Shown one piece after another: positions 47,183-55,649 of a DNA stretch of 64,000 nucleotides. The notes under the pieces were generated by a model, which was not told the origin of the DNA, made no database searches, and saw only the letters and a list, made by a program, of their open reading frames with translations. The translations under genes were made by a program, and so were the position numbers. The stretch covers positions 620,001-684,000 of the forward strand of contig NZ_CP109435.1 of assembly GCF_036227125.1 (NCBI RefSeq), read 5' to 3'. Position 1 is the first letter of the stretch; every line of letters begins with the position of its first letter. Source of the stretch: Streptomyces sp. NBC_01485 (GTDB lineage: Bacteria > Actinomycetota > Actinomycetes > Streptomycetales > Streptomycetaceae).

Positions 47183-50100
47183 ATGACGTTTTCATCCGCT
47201 GCGCGGGAGTTGTACGGAAGTGGGGTGGACCTCGTGGGGCGTCCGGAGAGGCCGGTCGATCCGGCGGCAGGACCGGTACAGCGGCTCGCCCATGAGCTGC
47301 GGGAGCTGCGCCGGGCCGCCGGAGGGCCGTCGTACCGGACCATGGCGGAGGGGGCCGAGTTCACCGCGGCAACGTTGTCAAAGGCGGCGGGCGGGGAGCG
47401 GCTGCCGTCGCTCCCCGTCGTCCAGGCGTACGTGCGGGCGTGCGGCGGCGACCCCGGGGAGTGGGAGGCGCGCTGGAAGGAAGCGGAGTCGGAGGTCGCG
47501 GAGGTACCGCGGGACGACGAGGACGCGACGCCGCCGTACCGCGGGCTGGCGCGGTTCGAGCCGAGCGACCGTGAGCTGTTCTTCGGGCGGGACCGGCTGG
47601 TCCGGGAACTCAGCGAGCTGCTGTGCGGGCGTCGGTTCGCGGTGGTGTTCGGGGCGTCGGGCAGCGGGAAGTCGTCGTTGCTGCGGGCCGGGCTGATTCC
47701 CCGGCTGCGGGAGGAGATCGCGAGCCGGGGGCGGCCGGCGGCGCTGCGGGTGTTCACCCCGGGGGCCCGGCCGGCCGAGACGTACGGGCATCTGCTGGCC
47801 CCCGCGGAGGGCGAGCCTGAGAGCTGGGTGGTGGTCGACCAGTTCGAGGAGGTCTTCACCCTCTGCCGGGACAAGGCGGAGCGGAGCCGCTTCATCGACC
47901 TGCTGCTCGCCGCCCGGGACCCCCGGAGCCGGCTGAAGGTGCTCATCGCCGTACGCGCCGACTTCTACCCGCGTTGCGCCGAGCACCGGGAGTTGGCGGA
48001 GGCGCTGTGCGGGGCCGGGCTGCTGGTCGGGCCGATGAGCGCGGACGAACTGCGGGACGTGGTGATCAAACCCGCGCAGGCGGCCGGGCTCATCGTGGAG
48101 CGGGAGCTGACCACGCGGATCGTCGAGGAGGTGCTGGACGAGCCCGGCGGACTGCCGATGCTGTCGCACGCCCTGCTGGAAACGTGGCGCCGCCGCCGCA
48201 GCCGCATGCTCACCCTGGCCGCGTACCAGGCGGCCGGCGGGGTGCGGGGCGCCATCGCGGCGACCGCCGAGGACGCCTACGGGCAGCTCTCCGAGGCGCA
48301 GACGCGCGCCGCCCGGCAACTGCTGCTGCGGATGGTCGAGCCCGGGCAGGGCACCCCCGACACCCGGCGCCCGCTGACCCGGGCCGAACTCGACGAGTGG
48401 ACGGACCCCTCGGTCGCGGTGGTGGTCGAGGGGCTGACCCGCGCCCGGCTGCTGATCTCCGACGAGGAGGGCGTGCAGCTCGCCCACGAAGCGCTGATCA
48501 CCTGCTGGCCCCGGCTGCGCGGCTGGATCGAGGAGGACCGCGAACGGCTGCGCCACCACCGCGCCCTGACGGAGGCCGCCCGCGCCTGGCTGGAGCACGA
48601 CCGTGATCCCGGCGCGCTGTACCGGGGCACCCGGCTGGCCCGCGCCGAGGAACTCTTCCCCCAGTACGCGACCGACCTCGCGCTGACCGCGGTGGAACGG
48701 TCCTTCCTCGTCGCCGCGTTCGAGACCCGGGCGGCCGAGTGCCGGGCCGCCACCCGTGCCGTGCGCCGGTCCCGAGCCCTCGTGTCCACGCTCTCGGCGG
48801 TCCTCGTGGTGGCGCTGGTCGCCGGTCTGGTCGCCTGGCGGCAGCACGCCGACAACGAGCGCCGCGGCACCGACGACGCGGCCCGCAACATCGCCGAGGT
48901 GTCCGACTCGCTGCGCACCACCGACCCGCGCACCGCCCAACTGCTCGGCGTCGCCGCCTGGCGCGTCTCCCGGCTGCCCGAGACCCGCCGGGCCCTGCTC
49001 GGCGCCCTCGCCCAGCCCGCGACGGACAACTTCACCGACCCCGCGCCGGGGGACAGCCCCACCCGTTTCCTCACCGGCTCCGGTCGCACCCTGCTCAGCG
49101 TCGACGGCCGCACCTGGCAGACCTGGGACGTGGCCGGCCACCGCCGTATCGCCTCGGGCCGGCTGCCGGCCGGTCAGGTCCTCTCGGCCGCCCCGGACGG
49201 CCGGGTGATCGCGATCGCCGGGGACGACGGCGGCGTACGGTTGTGGGACACGGCCGCCGGACGGTGGACCGGTGCGCCCGCGCCGACGACCGGGACCGTG
49301 GAGTTCGGCGTCGGCGGACGCGATTACATCGCGGACAGCGTGGGCGACGACCGGGTGTGGCTGCGCTCCGTCACGGACGGCCGGCTGCTGTTCGAGACCC
49401 GGGCGCCCACCCCGGCCGACGTCGCCCCGAGCGCGGACGGCCGGACGGTGGCCGTCTGCCCCACCGGGAAGCCCCTCCAGGTCTGGGACCTCGCCCACCA
49501 CCGCACGCTGCCCGGCGCCTGGGAGCACGCGGGCGCACTCTGCCACGACGACGACCGCTCGGCGCTGGTGTTCAGCGGCGGCACCCGGTTCGCCGCCGTC
49601 ACCGACACCGGGGTCCATGTCTGGGACACCGCGTCGGGGCGTCGGATCGCCGACCTCGCCACCCCGGGCGTGACGGCCGCCGCCTTCAGCGACGACGGCG
49701 CCTTCCTCGCGACCGCGGACAGCGGCGAGATCAAGGTGTGGCGGCTGTCGGACACCACCGCACCGGTCCTGCGGCACGCCCTCGACAACCAGCGGCTCTA
49801 CCGAGGAATCGCCTGGGACCCCAGCCGGCCTCTTCTGCGCTACCTCGAAGGCGGCACCGTCCACACCCTCGACCTCGGGGCGGCCGTCACCTCCGCCTGG
49901 GCCGACCAGCCGCTGGACACGGTGCTGCTCAGCCCCGACGGGCGCACCCTCGCCACCGCCGAACGCACCGGCGACACCTACCGGATCCAGCTCCGCGACA
50001 CCCGCGACGGCCAGGTGACCCGGACCCTGCCGGCCCCGCCCCTGCCCTCTTCGCCCGACCCGGCCGAGCCGATCGCGCCGTCCGACACGCTGGCCCTGCT

Positions 50101-50965
50101 GGCGTTCAGCCCCGACAGCACCACCCTCGCCTACGGCGTCTCCGCCCCCGGACGGGACGACGCTCCCCAGCGCTTCACGGTCTGGGACCTGACCCGCAGC
50201 CGCGAGCAGACCACGCTGGACATGGCGACACCATCGGCCGACGGAGCCGCGGTCGCCCTCGGCCTGGGCCCCGGCGGCCGCACCCTGTACGCCGTCCGCG
50301 CGCCTCTCGGCTCCCTGAGCAACGAGGTATGGGACACCGAACGCCACCGGCGCACCGCCGTTTTCCCGGCGGCGACCGGCAGCCGTCTGGCGGTCCGCCC
50401 CGACGGTGGACTCCTCGTCGGCGACAACCGCGCCGTGAGCCTGCCGTCCGGCAAGTTCAGCACACCCGACCTGGTCGAGGGCGAGGGGATCGGCGCCCTC
50501 GCCTTCGCCCCCGATGGCTCCCGTCTGGCGGCGGGGGACGAGACCGGCCGGGTCACGCTGTGGGACGCGAGCGTCCAGCACCGCGCCGGAGTCCTGCGCA
50601 ACGTCTTCCCCGCCCCCCTGGGCGACTACCCCGAAGCGGTCAGCGCCCTCGCCCTCAGCCCCGACGGCCGCACCCTCGCCGTCGGCGGCGACGCCGGCAC
50701 CCTCCAGCTCTGGGACACCGCCACCCGTCAGCCCCTCGGCGGGCCTCTCACCACCCCCGGCGAGCCCGTCGGCTCCCTCGCCTTCAGCTCCGACAGCACC
50801 ACCCTGTACGCGGCCGGCACCCACGTCCCGCTCCAGCGTTACACCATCGACCCCGCCCGGGCCGTCACCCTCGTCTGCGCCCGCACCGGCGGCACGGACC
50901 TGACCAGGGCTCAGTGGGACACGTACGTACCCGATGTGCCGTACCGCAAGGTGTGCGGCGGCTGA
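47183..50965 (+). CDS. HTH - STAND NTPase (nSTAND1) - transmembrane - WD40 repeat protein
   Basis: A 1260-residue multidomain protein. Residues ~30-100 form an XRE-like HTH ('VQRLAHELRELRRAAGG...FTAATLSKAAGGERLPSLPVVQAYVRACGGD'). An NTPase follows with Walker A G157-A-S-G-S-G-K-S and Walker B 'SWVVVDQFEEVF', 'PYRGLARFEPSDRELFFGRD' at its entry, and a helical/winged region with 'GGLPMLSHALLETWRRR'. A membrane segment lies at ~531-553 ('LVSTLSAVLVVALVAGLVAW'). The rest is a WD40-like propeller of many 'S-P-D-G-R-T-L-A...L-W-D-T' blades. STAND proteins are ATP-driven switches, some in defence or signalling. The ATG at 47183 is chosen; GTGs follow at ~47225. The gene stands alone, with no effector gene next to it. 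Confidence 0.9.
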   Translation: MTFSSAARELYGSGVDLVGRPERPVDPAAGPVQRLAHELRELRRAAGGPSYRTMAEGAEFTAATLSKAAGGERLPSLPVVQAYVRACGGDPGEWEARWKEAESEVAEVPRDDEDATPPYRGLARFEPSDRELFFGRDRLVRELSELLCGRRFAVVFGASGSGKSSLLRAGLIPRLREEIASRGRPAALRVFTPGARPAETYGHLLAPAEGEPESWVVVDQFEEVFTLCRDKAERSRFIDLLLAARDPRSRLKVLIAVRADFYPRCAEHRELAEALCGAGLLVGPMSADELRDVVIKPAQAAGLIVERELTTRIVEEVLDEPGGLPMLSHALLETWRRRRSRMLTLAAYQAAGGVRGAIAATAEDAYGQLSEAQTRAARQLLLRMVEPGQGTPDTRRPLTRAELDEWTDPSVAVVVEGLTRARLLISDEEGVQLAHEALITCWPRLRGWIEEDRERLRHHRALTEAARAWLEHDRDPGALYRGTRLARAEELFPQYATDLALTAVERSFLVAAFETRAAECRAATRAVRRSRALVSTLSAVLVVALVAGLVAWRQHADNERRGTDDAARNIAEVSDSLRTTDPRTAQLLGVAAWRVSRLPETRRALLGALAQPATDNFTDPAPGDSPTRFLTGSGRTLLSVDGRTWQTWDVAGHRRIASGRLPAGQVLSAAPDGRVIAIAGDDGGVRLWDTAAGRWTGAPAPTTGTVEFGVGGRDYIADSVGDDRVWLRSVTDGRLLFETRAPTPADVAPSADGRTVAVCPTGKPLQVWDLAHHRTLPGAWEHAGALCHDDDRSALVFSGGTRFAAVTDTGVHVWDTASGRRIADLATPGVTAAAFSDDGAFLATADSGEIKVWRLSDTTAPVLRHALDNQRLYRGIAWDPSRPLLRYLEGGTVHTLDLGAAVTSAWADQPLDTVLLSPDGRTLATAERTGDTYRIQLRDTRDGQVTRTLPAPPLPSSPDPAEPIAPSDTLALLAFSPDSTTLAYGVSAPGRDDAPQRFTVWDLTRSREQTTLDMATPSADGAAVALGLGPGGRTLYAVRAPLGSLSNEVWDTERHRRTAVFPAATGSRLAVRPDGGLLVGDNRAVSLPSGKFSTPDLVEGEGIGALAFAPDGSRLAAGDETGRVTLWDASVQHRAGVLRNVFPAPLGDYPEAVSALALSPDGRTLAVGGDAGTLQLWDTATRQPLGGPLTTPGEPVGSLAFSSDSTTLYAAGTHVPLQRYTIDPARAVTLVCARTGGTDLTRAQWDTYVPDVPYRKVCGG

Positions 50966-51001
50966 CGCGCCGGGTGAAGCGTGAGCAGGACTTCCAGGGA
51001 G

Positions 51002-51454
51002 CTACGCAGGCAGCGGGCGGTTGTTGACGACGTGCTTCATGACCAGGGTGGACGTCAGGCGCTGCACTCCCGGCAGCACGGCCAACCGCCCGTCGTACAA
51101 CTGCTGGAAGGCCGTCAGGTCGGCGGTGACCACGCGCAGGAGGTAGTCGGTCTCGCCGAAGAGGCGCTGGGCCTGCACCACGAACGGGACCTCGGCCACG
51201 GCCCGCTCGAAGGCGGTCACCGTGTCCTGGTCCTCCCAGCGCAGGGTGACGAACACCAGGGCCTCGAAGTCCAGGCCGACGGCGGCCGGATCCACCACCG
51301 CGCGGTAGCCGCTGATCGCGCCGGTGCGTTCGAGGTCGCGCAGGCGCCGGTGGCACGGCGAGACGCTGAGCTTCACCCGCGCGGCCAGTTCGGTCACCGT
51401 CAGACGGCCGTCCAACTGCAGCTCGGCAAGAATCTTCCGGTCCAGGTCATCCAT
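51002..51454 (-). CDS. Lrp/AsnC-family transcriptional regulator
   Basis: A 150-residue Lrp-type protein with N-terminal HTH 'MDDLDRKILAELQLDGRLTVTELAARVKLSVSPCHRRLRDLERTGAI' and the RAM ligand domain ('FVVQAQRLFGETDYLLRVVTADLTAFQQLYDGRLAVLPGVQRL'). Members sense amino acids as octamers. It is divergent from the LysE exporter, the classic arrangement for amino-acid-induced export, and should bind the paired motifs in the 115-bp gap. The ATG at 51454 starts the canonical 'LDRKIL' segment; the upstream extension is rejected. Confidence 0.94.
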   Translation of the reverse strand: MDDLDRKILAELQLDGRLTVTELAARVKLSVSPCHRRLRDLERTGAISGYRAVVDPAAVGLDFEALVFVTLRWEDQDTVTAFERAVAEVPFVVQAQRLFGETDYLLRVVTADLTAFQQLYDGRLAVLPGVQRLTSTLVMKHVVNNRPLPA

Positions 51455-51458
51455 GAGC

Positions 51459-51496
51459 AAGATTATCCCCCAAGGTACGCGAGGCCGGGGAATCTT
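51459..51496. promoter_or_regulatory. Paired inverted motifs, candidate Lrp-binding region
   Basis: AAGATTATCCCC (51459-51470) and GGGGAATCTT (51487-51496) face each other. A further copy CTAATCTTCC lies near 51524. They sit between the divergent lrp-type and lysE-type genes in A+T-richer DNA. Confidence 0.55.
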
Positions 51497-51569
51497 TGGA
51501 AACACCTTCGCTCGAAAAGCACCTAATCTTCCCTCCCGTACAGATGAACGGAAGAGGGATCGATTCACC

Positions 51570-52187
51570 ATGGACACAGGCACCATCGCGGCTTTCCTGG
51601 CAGTGGACCTCCTGCTGGTCTTCACTCCGGGCGCGGACTGGGCCTACGCGATCTCGGCGGGACTGCGGAAGCGGGCGCTGGTCCCCGCGGTGGCCGGGCT
51701 GGTGGCCGGGTACGCCGGTTACACCCTGCTCGCCGTGGCCGGCCTCGTGGTGATCGTGGCGAGCTCCGCGACCGTGCTCACGGCGCTGACCGTGCTCGGG
51801 GCGGCCTACCTGATGTGGCTCGGCTGGGGCGTCCTGGCACGGCCGGTCACGCCCAGCGCCGCCACGGAGACCATGGGCGCCTCCGGCCGGCAGGTCATGC
51901 TGAAGGGCGCGGGGATAAGCGGGCTCAACCCCAAGGCGCTCCTGCTGTACTTCTCCTTGTTTCCCCAGTTCATCGACCCCTCAGGGGGCTGGCCGGTCGC
52001 CGCGCAGACCGGTCTGCTCGGCACCTTGCACATGGTGAGCTGCGCCGTCGTCTACTTCTCTGTGGGGATACTGGCCCGCACCGTGCTGGCGGCCCGTCCC
52101 GCGGCGGCCCGCGCGGTCACCCGCACGAGCGGTGCCATGATGATCGCCATCGGCGGGTTCCTGCTCGTGGAACGCCTCGTCGGATAA
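51570..52187 (+). CDS. LysE-family amino-acid exporter
   Basis: A 205-residue membrane protein with six hydrophobic segments. It shows the family entry 'LLLVFTPGADWAYAISAGLRKRALVPAVAGLVAGYAGYTLLA' (with the P-G-A/P turn) and 'SGLNPKALLLYFSLFPQFI', the LysE/RhtB G-x-x-N-P-K-x-x-x-F motif. It exports amino acids or small amines using proton flow. The ATG at 51570 has 'GGAAGAGGG' upstream. It is divergent from the Lrp-type regulator and followed after 16 bp by a thioesterase gene. Confidence 0.94.
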   Translation: MDTGTIAAFLAVDLLLVFTPGADWAYAISAGLRKRALVPAVAGLVAGYAGYTLLAVAGLVVIVASSATVLTALTVLGAAYLMWLGWGVLARPVTPSAATETMGASGRQVMLKGAGISGLNPKALLLYFSLFPQFIDPSGGWPVAAQTGLLGTLHMVSCAVVYFSVGILARTVLAARPAAARAVTRTSGAMMIAIGGFLLVERLVG

Positions 52188-52203
52188 CCGGATCAGGAGA
52201 GTC

Positions 52204-52698
52204 ATGGAACAGCCGGAGCCGGCACAGGAACAGGCGCAGGAACAGGAACAGGAACAGGAACAGGAACAGGCGAGCCCCGAGGTGCAGGCGCGGGTCCGTG
52301 CCAGTTTCGAACGCCAGGGTCTGATGGGGCATCTCGGTGCGCGCATAGCGCACATCGCGCCGGGACGTGTGCACATCGTGCTCCCCCAGCGACCCGAGGT
52401 GACCCAGCAGCACGGTTACTTCCACGCGGGGGCGACCAGCGCCATCGCCGACAGCGCGGGCGGTTACGCGGCGTTCACGGTGTTTCCCGAGGAGGCCTCG
52501 GTGCTCACGGTGGAGTACAAGATCAACCTTCTGGCGCCCGCCGTCGGCGACCACATCGAGGCCGTGGGGACGGTCCTGAAGTCCGGACGCACCCTCACCG
52601 TGTGCCGGCTGGAGGTCTTCGGCGTCCAGGAAGGCCGCAGGACGCTCGTCGCGACCGGTCAGCAGACGCTGATCTGCGTGCAGAGATCCGAGCAGTGA
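52204..52698 (+). CDS. PaaI-type hotdog-fold thioesterase with Gln-Glu repeat N-terminus
   Basis: A 164-residue hotdog thioesterase that hydrolyses acyl-CoA. It shows 'QQHGYFHAGATSAIADSAGGYAAFTVFP', with the H-G-x-x-x-x-x-x-x-x-D active-site pattern, and 'VLTVEYKINLLAPA'. The N-terminal ~23 residues are a Gln-Glu tract from CAGGAA hexamers (52225-52272) that is not part of the fold. The ATG at 52204 has 'CAGGAGAG' upstream. It is probably co-transcribed with lysE. Its stop codon begins a 14-bp repeat that places TGA in all three frames before the aminotransferase gene. Confidence 0.91.
   Translation: MEQPEPAQEQAQEQEQEQEQEQASPEVQARVRASFERQGLMGHLGARIAHIAPGRVHIVLPQRPEVTQQHGYFHAGATSAIADSAGGYAAFTVFPEEASVLTVEYKINLLAPAVGDHIEAVGTVLKSGRTLTVCRLEVFGVQEGRRTLVATGQQTLICVQRSEQ
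52225..52272. repeat. Eight tandem CAGGAA/CAGGCG hexamers in the thioesterase gene
   Basis: Units 1 and 3-7 are CAGGAA; units 2 and 8 are CAGGCG. The repeat is in frame, encoding Gln-Glu/Gln-Ala pairs. Confidence 0.85.
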
Positions 52699-52751
52699 GT
52701 TCCAAGCAATGAGTTCCGAGCAGTGAGTTCCGAGCAGTGAGTTCCGAGCAG
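52696..52751. repeat. 14-bp repeat (4 copies) starting at the thioesterase stop codon
   Basis: TGAGTTCCAAGCAA, then three TGAGTTCCGAGCAG, at 52696, 52710, 52724 and 52738. Since 14 is not a multiple of 3, TGA appears in all three plus-strand frames. The coding end just before it (CCGAGCAG) also matches the unit, so the array grew from the gene's 3' end. Confidence 0.85.
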
Positions 52752-52786
52752 TGGGTAACGCGACACGTCGAGCCGGAGGCCGCGGC

Positions 52787-54001
52787 ATGAGCAACAGCAG
52801 CACGAGCAGCAGGGGCATCAGCGGCATACGGATCTCGCGACGCGCCCAGGCCGTGGCCCCGTTCTACGCGATGGAGTTCGGCAAGCAGGCCGCCGCGCTG
52901 GAGGCCCAAGGGCACCACGTCGTCAAACTCAGCATCGGCGAGCCGGACTTCGGCGCGCCCCCGGCCGTCCTGGACTCGATGCGCGAGGTCATGGACGGCA
53001 GGCCCATGACCTACACCGCGGCCCTCGGACTCCCGGCGCTGCGGCAGGCCATCGCGGACTTCTACCGCGACCGGCACGACGTCGAGGTCGACCCGTCCCG
53101 GATCGTCGTGACGGCGGGCGCCTCGGCCGCGCTCGTGCTGGCCACCGCCGCCCTCGTCGACCCCGGCGACGAGGTGCTCATCTCGGACCCGTCCTACCCG
53201 TGCAACCGGCAGATCGTCGAGAGCTTCGGCGCCCGGGTCTCGCTCGTTCCGACGACCGCCGGGACCCGCTTCCAGCTCGACACCGCCTCGGTGCGCTCGC
53301 ACTGGACGGACGCGACGCGCGGCGTCATGGTCGCCAGTCCGTCGAACCCGACCGGCACCTCGGTCCCCACGGACGAGCTGGCGGCGATCTGCGACCTCGC
53401 CCGCGAACGCGGCGCGTGGCGCATCGTCGACGAGATCTACCTCGACCTCAGCGACCACGACGACCGGGGCAGGCCGCCGCGCAGCGCGCTGTCGTTCGAC
53501 CCCGACGCCGTCGTCATCAACAGCTTCTCGAAGTACTTCGGCATGACCGGCTGGCGGCTCGGCTGGTGCGTCGTCCCCGAGGCCCTCGTACCGGCGATGG
53601 AGCGCCTGGCCCAGAACTACTTCCTCTGCGCCTCCGCCCCCGCCCAGCACGCCGCCCTGGCCTGCTTCACCCCCGAGTCCCTCGCGGTCTGCGAAGCCCG
53701 CCGCACCGAACTCGCCGAACGGCGCGCGCTCGTCCTCGACGGCCTGGACCGGATCGGCCTGCCGGTCCCGGTCCCGCCCGACGGCGCGTTCTACATCTAC
53801 TTCGACGTCAGCGACACCGGACTCACCTCATGGCAGTTCTGCGAACGCGCGCTCCAGGAGGCACACGTCGCCGTCACCCCGGGCAGGGACTTCGGCGTCC
53901 ACACGGCGGACACCCACGTCCGGCTCTCCTACGCCGCGTCGGCCGACGAACTACGCGAGGGGATCGACCGGCTCGGGAAATTCGTGGCCACGCTCCGGTA
54001 G
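52787..54001 (+). CDS. Class I/II pyridoxal-phosphate aminotransferase
   Basis: A 404-residue fold-type I aminotransferase. It shows 'HHVVKLSIGEPDFGAPPAV', 'TYTAALGLPALRQAIADFY', 'ASPSNPTGTSVPTDEL', 'IVDEIYLDL', PLP-binding Lys249 in 'NSFSKYFGMTGWRLGW', and 'VRLSYAASADELREGIDRL', whose first Arg should bind the substrate carboxylate. It transfers the amino group of an amino acid to 2-oxoglutarate or pyruvate. The ATG at 52787 has 'GGAGG' 7 nt upstream and is preferred to GTG 52751 inside the repeat. Linked to the Lrp/LysE pair, it suggests amino-acid metabolism. Confidence 0.93.
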   Translation: MSNSSTSSRGISGIRISRRAQAVAPFYAMEFGKQAAALEAQGHHVVKLSIGEPDFGAPPAVLDSMREVMDGRPMTYTAALGLPALRQAIADFYRDRHDVEVDPSRIVVTAGASAALVLATAALVDPGDEVLISDPSYPCNRQIVESFGARVSLVPTTAGTRFQLDTASVRSHWTDATRGVMVASPSNPTGTSVPTDELAAICDLARERGAWRIVDEIYLDLSDHDDRGRPPRSALSFDPDAVVINSFSKYFGMTGWRLGWCVVPEALVPAMERLAQNYFLCASAPAQHAALACFTPESLAVCEARRTELAERRALVLDGLDRIGLPVPVPPDGAFYIYFDVSDTGLTSWQFCERALQEAHVAVTPGRDFGVHTADTHVRLSYAASADELREGIDRLGKFVATLR

Positions 54002-54014
54002 AGGCGGGGGCTGG

Positions 54015-54611
54015 TCAGTCGCGCCTGCTCACCGCCGCGTCGAGGAGGGGGCCGAGTTCCCGGGCGACGGTGGCCAGGGGGCGGACGTCCTGCTCGGCGC
54101 GGGCCATGAGGATCGCGCCCTCCAGGGCGGCGATCATGAGCGTCGCGAGTGCGGCGGACCGCCCGTCGGGCACGCCCATGTCCGTCAAGGCGCGGGCCAC
54201 GGGTCCGGTCCAGGTCGCGAACGCGGCCGCCGCCGCCTCCCGCGTGGAGGCCGTGGACTCCGCGCAGTCCACCGTGGCGGCGGCCACCGGGCAGCCGCCC
54301 GCGAAGCCGTCGGCCTCGAACTCGTCGGTCCACTGACGCACCATCTCGGCGAACAGCCCGCCGGGCGTCGGCTCGGGCAGTGCGGCGAGGAAGCGGTCGA
54401 CGCGGTGGCCCGCGTACCGGCCGGCCCAGTCCACCGCCTCGTTGACGAGCTGTTCCTTGCCGCCGGGGAAGTAGTGCTGGAGCGAGCCGCGCGGGGCCCC
54501 GGCATGGGCGGCGACCTCGCGCATACCGGTGGCGGCGACCCCGTCGCGCCGGATGAGCTGGGCCGCGCTGAAGACCATCCGCTCGCGCGGCCCCCGCCCG
54601 GACACCGCCAT
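54015..54611 (-). CDS. TetR-family regulator (LmrA/YxaF type)
   Basis: A 198-residue TetR protein with HTH 'ERMVFSAAQLIRRDGVAATGMREVAAHAGAPRGSLQHYFPGGKEQLVNEAVDWAG', where 'GSLQHYFPGGKEQL' is characteristic of the LmrA/YxaF (TetR_C) branch. It converges on the aminotransferase (14 bp between stops) and is divergent from the dehydrogenase at 54720. Two GACnnnnGTC-type palindromes lie in that gap, which makes it the likely repressor. Confidence 0.92.
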   Translation of the reverse strand: MAVSGRGPRERMVFSAAQLIRRDGVAATGMREVAAHAGAPRGSLQHYFPGGKEQLVNEAVDWAGRYAGHRVDRFLAALPEPTPGGLFAEMVRQWTDEFEADGFAGGCPVAAATVDCAESTASTREAAAAAFATWTGPVARALTDMGVPDGRSAALATLMIAALEGAILMARAEQDVRPLATVARELGPLLDAAVSRRD

Positions 54612-54653
54612 GTTCGACCTCCACCACCGTGCCGCGAGTACTCCGACCTCACC

Positions 54654-54671
54654 CTATGACAGCGGTCATAG
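54654..54671. promoter_or_regulatory. TetR operator 1
   Basis: CTATGAC-AGCG-GTCATAG, a perfect inverted repeat with 7-bp arms, 42 bp before the TetR start and 49 bp before the dehydrogenase start. Confidence 0.75.
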
Positions 54672-54681
54672 CGAAGACTAA

Positions 54682-54697
54682 TATGACGGCTGTCATA
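54682..54697. promoter_or_regulatory. TetR operator 2
   Basis: TATGAC-GGCT-GTCATA, the same TATGAC-N4-GTCATA pattern as the site 28 bp to its left, so the two centres are on nearby helix faces. It lies 22 bp before the dehydrogenase start. Confidence 0.75.
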
Positions 54698-54719
54698 GCC
54701 AGCGGGAAGGCAGCGCATC

Positions 54720-55649
54720 ATGTACGTCGGTTTCATCGGTCTCGGGGTCATGGGGCAGCCCATGGCCCTCAACCTCGCCCGCGCCGGGACGCCCCTCGTC
54801 GTCTTCAACCGCACCCCGGCCCGGTGCGAGCCCCTGCGCGCCGCCGGGGCGGAGGTCGCGGCGGACCCGGCCGAGGTCTTCGAGCGGGCCGGCGCCGTGA
54901 TCCTGATGCTGGCCGACGAGACCGCCGTCGACACCGTCCTGGGGCGCGGCACCCCGGACTTCGCCGCACGCGTCGCCGGACACACCGTCGTCCACATGGG
55001 CACGACATCCGCCGAGTACTCGGCCGGACTGCGGGACGACATCCGGGCGGCGGGCGGGAGTTACGTCGAGGCCCCGGTCTCCGGCTCCCGAGTCCCGGCC
55101 GAGCAGGGGCAGTTGGTGGGGATGCTGGCAGGCGACGAGGACGCGGTGACGGCAGTACGGCCGCTGCTCGCGCCCATGTGCCGGGAGACGTTCGGCTGCG
55201 GTGCGGTCCCGGGCGCGCTGCTGATGAAGTTCTCGGTGAACCTGTTCCTGATCACGATGGTGACCGGTCTGACGGAGGCGTTCCACTTCGCCGACCGGCA
55301 CGGCCTCGACCAGCGCCTGCTCCAGGACGTCCTGGCCGCGGGCCCGATGGCCAGCGCCGTGTCCCGGGTGAAGGCGCCGAAGCTGCTGGCCCGCGACTTC
55401 ACCGTCCAGGCGGCGGCCGCGGACGTCCTGAAGAACAACCGGCTGATCGCCGAAGCCGCCCGCAAGGCGGACCTGGCCTCACCGCTCCTGGACATCTGCC
55501 ACACCCTCTACGGCGAGACCGTCGAGCAGGGGCACGGCGGCGAGGACATGGTGGCCGTACTGCGCGCCCTGGAGGCCCGGACCGACGGCGCTCCCGTTTC
55601 TCCGCCGGCCTCGACCTGGGCGAGCACTTCCCGCCGTTCGCCGGCCTGA
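54720..55649 (+). CDS. NAD(P)-dependent beta-hydroxyacid dehydrogenase (3-hydroxyisobutyrate dehydrogenase family)
   Basis: A 309-residue 6-phosphogluconate-dehydrogenase-like protein. It shows the Rossmann motif '[20 protein letters not shown]', '[10 protein letters not shown]' (Arg suggests NADP), the substrate loop '[16 protein letters not shown]' and catalytic Lys170 in '[11 protein letters not shown]'. The family fold ends near '[11 protein letters not shown]' (about residue 290). The last ~18 residues are low-complexity and overlap, in another frame, a 41-codon stretch that looks like a crotonase fragment (55595-55720). The C-terminus may therefore have been created by a deletion junction. 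It is under the two TATGAC operators and divergent from TetR. Confidence 0.9.
   Translation: MYVGFIGLGVMGQPMALNLARAGTPLVVFNRTPARCEPLRAAGAEVAADPAEVFERAGAVILMLADETAVDTVLGRGTPDFAARVAGHTVVHMGTTSAEYSAGLRDDIRAAGGSYVEAPVSGSRVPAEQGQLVGMLAGDEDAVTAVRPLLAPMCRETFGCGAVPGALLMKFSVNLFLITMVTGLTEAFHFADRHGLDQRLLQDVLAAGPMASAVSRVKAPKLLARDFTVQAAAADVLKNNRLIAEAARKADLASPLLDICHTLYGETVEQGHGGEDMVAVLRALEARTDGAPVSPPASTWASTSRRSPA

Noticed and set aside
47378..50824. 1148-codon open frame antisense to the STAND gene
   Set aside because: Low-complexity Gly/Gln/Pro/Arg protein without motifs; the sense strand has Walker A/B and WD40 repeats.
47183..50965. Part of a multi-gene antiphage defence system
   Set aside because: Neighbours are a carbonic anhydrase and an Lrp/LysE pair; no nuclease, protease, TIR or other effector gene is adjacent, so only a single-gene role can be proposed.
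51455..51625. N-terminal extension of the Lrp-type regulator
   Set aside because: It overlaps the lysE-type start and operator region; Lrp proteins start at M-D-D-L-D-R-K.
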